Assembly (NCBI GenBank): GCA_017441585.1
Contig: JAFRWW010000068.1
Span: 1-34,215 of the forward strand
From: Lachnospiraceae bacterium
GTDB taxonomy: Bacteria > Bacillota > Clostridia > Lachnospirales > Lachnospiraceae
Length of the DNA: 34,215 nt
Direction of reading: 5' to 3'
Shown piece by piece: positions 32,891 to 34,215 of this stretch. The translations under genes were made by a program, and so were the position numbers. Below the pieces are notes generated by a model. It was not told where the DNA came from and did no database searches. It worked only from the letters and a program-made list of their open reading frames with translations. Position 1 is the first letter of the stretch; each line of letters begins with the position of its first letter.

Positions 32891-33010
32891 GGGATTTTTT
32901 GAGAACTATATCGATGGATTCGCTTCCGCTTGAGGCAGCTTGAGCTTAGTATCGTTCGTGCAGTGCCGGAGTCGAGACGCAAGTGCCGAAAGCGATTGAG
33001 ATAAGTATAA
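32891..33010 (+). other. Gap between yaaR and holB with a possible hairpin
   Basis: No gene. CTTA and ATCGTTCG (32945-32959) can pair with CGAA-AG-CGAT and TAAG (32989-33006) around a loop holding AGTGCCG twice. The stretch near 32931-32971 (GAGGCAGCTTGAGCTTAGTA, then GCAGTGCCGGA) resembles the right arm of the inverted repeat at 24314-24352. Confidence 0.35.
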
Positions 33011-33826
33011 ATGTTCGAAAATATAACAGGACAAACCCGAGTAAAAAAATATCTGGCCCACGCCGCTGAAACAGGCCGCATCCATCATGCCTACGCCTTC
33101 GTAGGTGACAAAGGCACCCCGAAGAAAGAGATTGCCGTTGCCTTTGCCGAAAAGATAGCGGCCACATCCACGGATGTGCGACTGGTTCAAAAAGCCAAGA
33201 CCAAGACCATCATCACCGTGAACGATGTCAGGGAACAGATAGGCAACGACATACAAATAAAGCCCTACAAAGAAGGCAAAAAGATTTACATCGTGGAAGA
33301 CGCAGGACTGATGAACGAACAGGCCCAGAACGCCCTGCTCAAAACCCTGGAAGAGCCGCCCGAATATGCGGTCATCATCCTGCTGGTGGAAAGCATGGAA
33401 CAGCTCATAGACACTGTGCGCTCCAGATGCATGAAAGTGGATTTTGACCCGGCCTACGATCCTGCATCCCAAAAGGAACTGATCGACCTCGTCAGCAGCG
33501 TCAGCACTCTGCCCATGGGTGATATCCTAAGAGCCCTCAAAGCCGCAAAAGAATCCCTTTCCGGCGTCAATGACATACTGGACGTCTTCCTCATGTGGTA
33601 CAGGGATGTGCTGGTATATAAATCCTGCAGGGACAGCAATCTGCTGATATTTAAGTCCGAGGAAAACCGGGTGATGAAAGCGGCTGATGCTCTGTCATAC
33701 AGGGATATAAGGAGAATCTGCGAAGGGATAAAACTGCTTCGGGAAAGAAGCGTTTATAATATAGATTTTGAACTGTCCGCAGGACTGTTCTTTATGGATG
33801 TCCGTGACAGGATGGTTCAGAGATGA
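33011..33826 (+). CDS. holB: DNA polymerase III subunit delta prime
   Basis: The clamp-loader stator subunit. The 271-residue protein keeps the AAA+ layout (MFENITGQTRVKKYLAHAAETGRIHHAYAFVGDKGTPKKEIA, then KIYIVEDAGLMNEQAQNALLKTLEEPPEYAVIILLVESMEQLIDTVRSRC). The P-loop has decayed to GDKGTPKKEI, as in delta prime proteins that do not bind ATP. The four-Cys zinc site, present in DnaX here and in many delta prime proteins, is also missing, with the region shortened. The protein is shorter than the common length of about 330. It lies between yaaR and ricT as in B. subtilis, which supports the name. Confidence 0.92.
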   Translation: MFENITGQTRVKKYLAHAAETGRIHHAYAFVGDKGTPKKEIAVAFAEKIAATSTDVRLVQKAKTKTIITVNDVREQIGNDIQIKPYKEGKKIYIVEDAGLMNEQAQNALLKTLEEPPEYAVIILLVESMEQLIDTVRSRCMKVDFDPAYDPASQKELIDLVSSVSTLPMGDILRALKAAKESLSGVNDILDVFLMWYRDVLVYKSCRDSNLLIFKSEENRVMKAADALSYRDIRRICEGIKLLRERSVYNIDFELSAGLFFMDVRDRMVQR

Positions 33827-33870
33827 CAAGGATGGCTCAGAGATGTCAAGGATGGTTCAGAGATAACAGT
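33811..33870 (+). repeat. Three tandem 20-bp copies at the end of holB
   Basis: The unit GATGGTTCAGAGATGACAAG occurs at 33811-33830, with changed copies at 33831-33850 and 33851-33870. The first holds the last codons and TGA stop of holB; the other two lie past the stop. This looks like recent slippage duplication. Confidence 0.85.
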
Positions 33871-33881
33871 GACCACATACA

Positions 33882-33909
33882 TGTCATTCTGAACGAAGTG
33901 AAGAATCTT
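33882..33909 (+). repeat. Dispersed TGTCATTCTGAA repeat copy
   Basis: TGTCATTCTGAACGAAGTGA then AGAATCTT, between holB and ricT; the same family as the copies at 3306, 3475, 14824, 16737 and 28691. Confidence 0.85.
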
Positions 33910-33936
33910 ATAAATAATAGATTAAAGGAGTAATAC

Positions 33937-34215
33937 ATGAAAGAGATAATAGGAGTCAGTTTCCGCTCAGTGGGAAAAATATATTATTTTTCTCCGGAAG
34001 GTTTTGAGATAAAAAGAGGAGACTACGTCATAGTGGAGACTGTCAGGGGAATGGAAATGGGCAAGGTGGTTCTGCCCCCCAGGACGCTGGAGGATGAAGA
34101 AGTGACCCAGCCCCTTAAGCGGATCATACGCATAGCCACCCCTGAGGATAAGGAAAAGGCAGCCATCATACGCGCAAAGGAAAAGAGTGCAGTCCAGGTC
34201 TGCAAGCAGAAGATA
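33937..34215 (+). CDS. ricT: PSP1-domain protein RicT (YaaT), 5' part only
   Basis: In B. subtilis RicT (YaaT) joins RicA and RicF in a complex that works with RNase Y on mRNA processing and affects sporulation and biofilm formation. The window holds the first 93 codons: MKEIIGVSFRSVGKIYYFSP, FEIKRGDYVIVETVRGMEMGKVVL, and then the charged linker helix IRIATPEDKEKAAIIRAKEK. The RGDYVIVETVRGMEMGKV block is the family signature. AAAGGAG lies 6 nt before the ATG. The frame is open at the window edge, so the rest lies beyond. The neighbours yaaR and holB support the call. Confidence 0.9.
   Translation, partial: MKEIIGVSFRSVGKIYYFSPEGFEIKRGDYVIVETVRGMEMGKVVLPPRTLEDEEVTQPLKRIIRIATPEDKEKAAIIRAKEKSAVQVCKQKI

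Overview
The window looks like chromosomal DNA of a Firmicute of the Clostridia, most likely a Lachnospiraceae species (Butyrivibrio/Roseburia-like). This is inferred from the large Bacillus/Clostridium-type SRP RNA, the dnaX-ybaB-recR and yaaR-holB-ricT clusters, the clostridial-type phosphofructokinase (GGNG/PKTIDND), and a Gram-positive envelope gene set. No 16S rRNA or tRNA gene was seen, so the genus is uncertain.

Layout. (1) 148-6440 is a glycan-priming locus: a membrane-bound NDP-sugar 4,6-dehydratase (PglF/CapD type) and a PLP aminotransferase (PglE type) on +, facing a minus-strand operon of a PglC-type sugar-phosphate transferase, an ATP-grasp ligase and a family-1 glycosyltransferase. 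A 169-bp inverted-repeat element lies at the convergence. (2) 6519-7200 is a hicA-hicB toxin-antitoxin pair with its own promoter. (3) 7537-11767 holds divergent tex (-) and a flotillin (+). (4) 11920-14935 is a strongly promoted secreted protein with InlB-type repeats and a structured 5' leader. (5) 14951-15388 is the SRP RNA followed at once by a multi-hairpin trailer. (6) 15412-21731 holds a GH3-like membrane protein that has lost the catalytic signatures, an unknown membrane-anchored protein, pfkA, dnaX, ybaB and recR. (7) 21792-24096 holds aldose 1-epimerase and acetate kinase. (8) 24169-24366 is a long nested inverted repeat that looks like structured RNA. (9) 24399-30408 is an envelope block: a GDP-rhamnose-type reductase, an AIM24 protein, a GT2 glycosyltransferase, a GT-C-like membrane protein and an L,D-transpeptidase. 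(10) 30415-34215 is the yaaO-type cluster: Orn/Lys/Arg decarboxylase, a guanylate-kinase-like protein, yaaR, holB and ricT, the last cut by the window edge.

The genes join two themes. One is replication and repair housekeeping (dnaX, ybaB, recR, holB) in an ancestral Firmicute order. The other is cell-surface building (sugar nucleotide enzymes, priming transferase, glycosyltransferases, transpeptidase, flotillin, surface protein), inserted between and beside it. At least nine copies or fragments of a TGTCATCCTGAG repeat family mark the gaps. The least explained material is non-coding: the nested inverted repeat at 24169-24366, the trailer after the SRP RNA, the leader of the surface protein, and the 19-bp perfect inverted repeat after tex.
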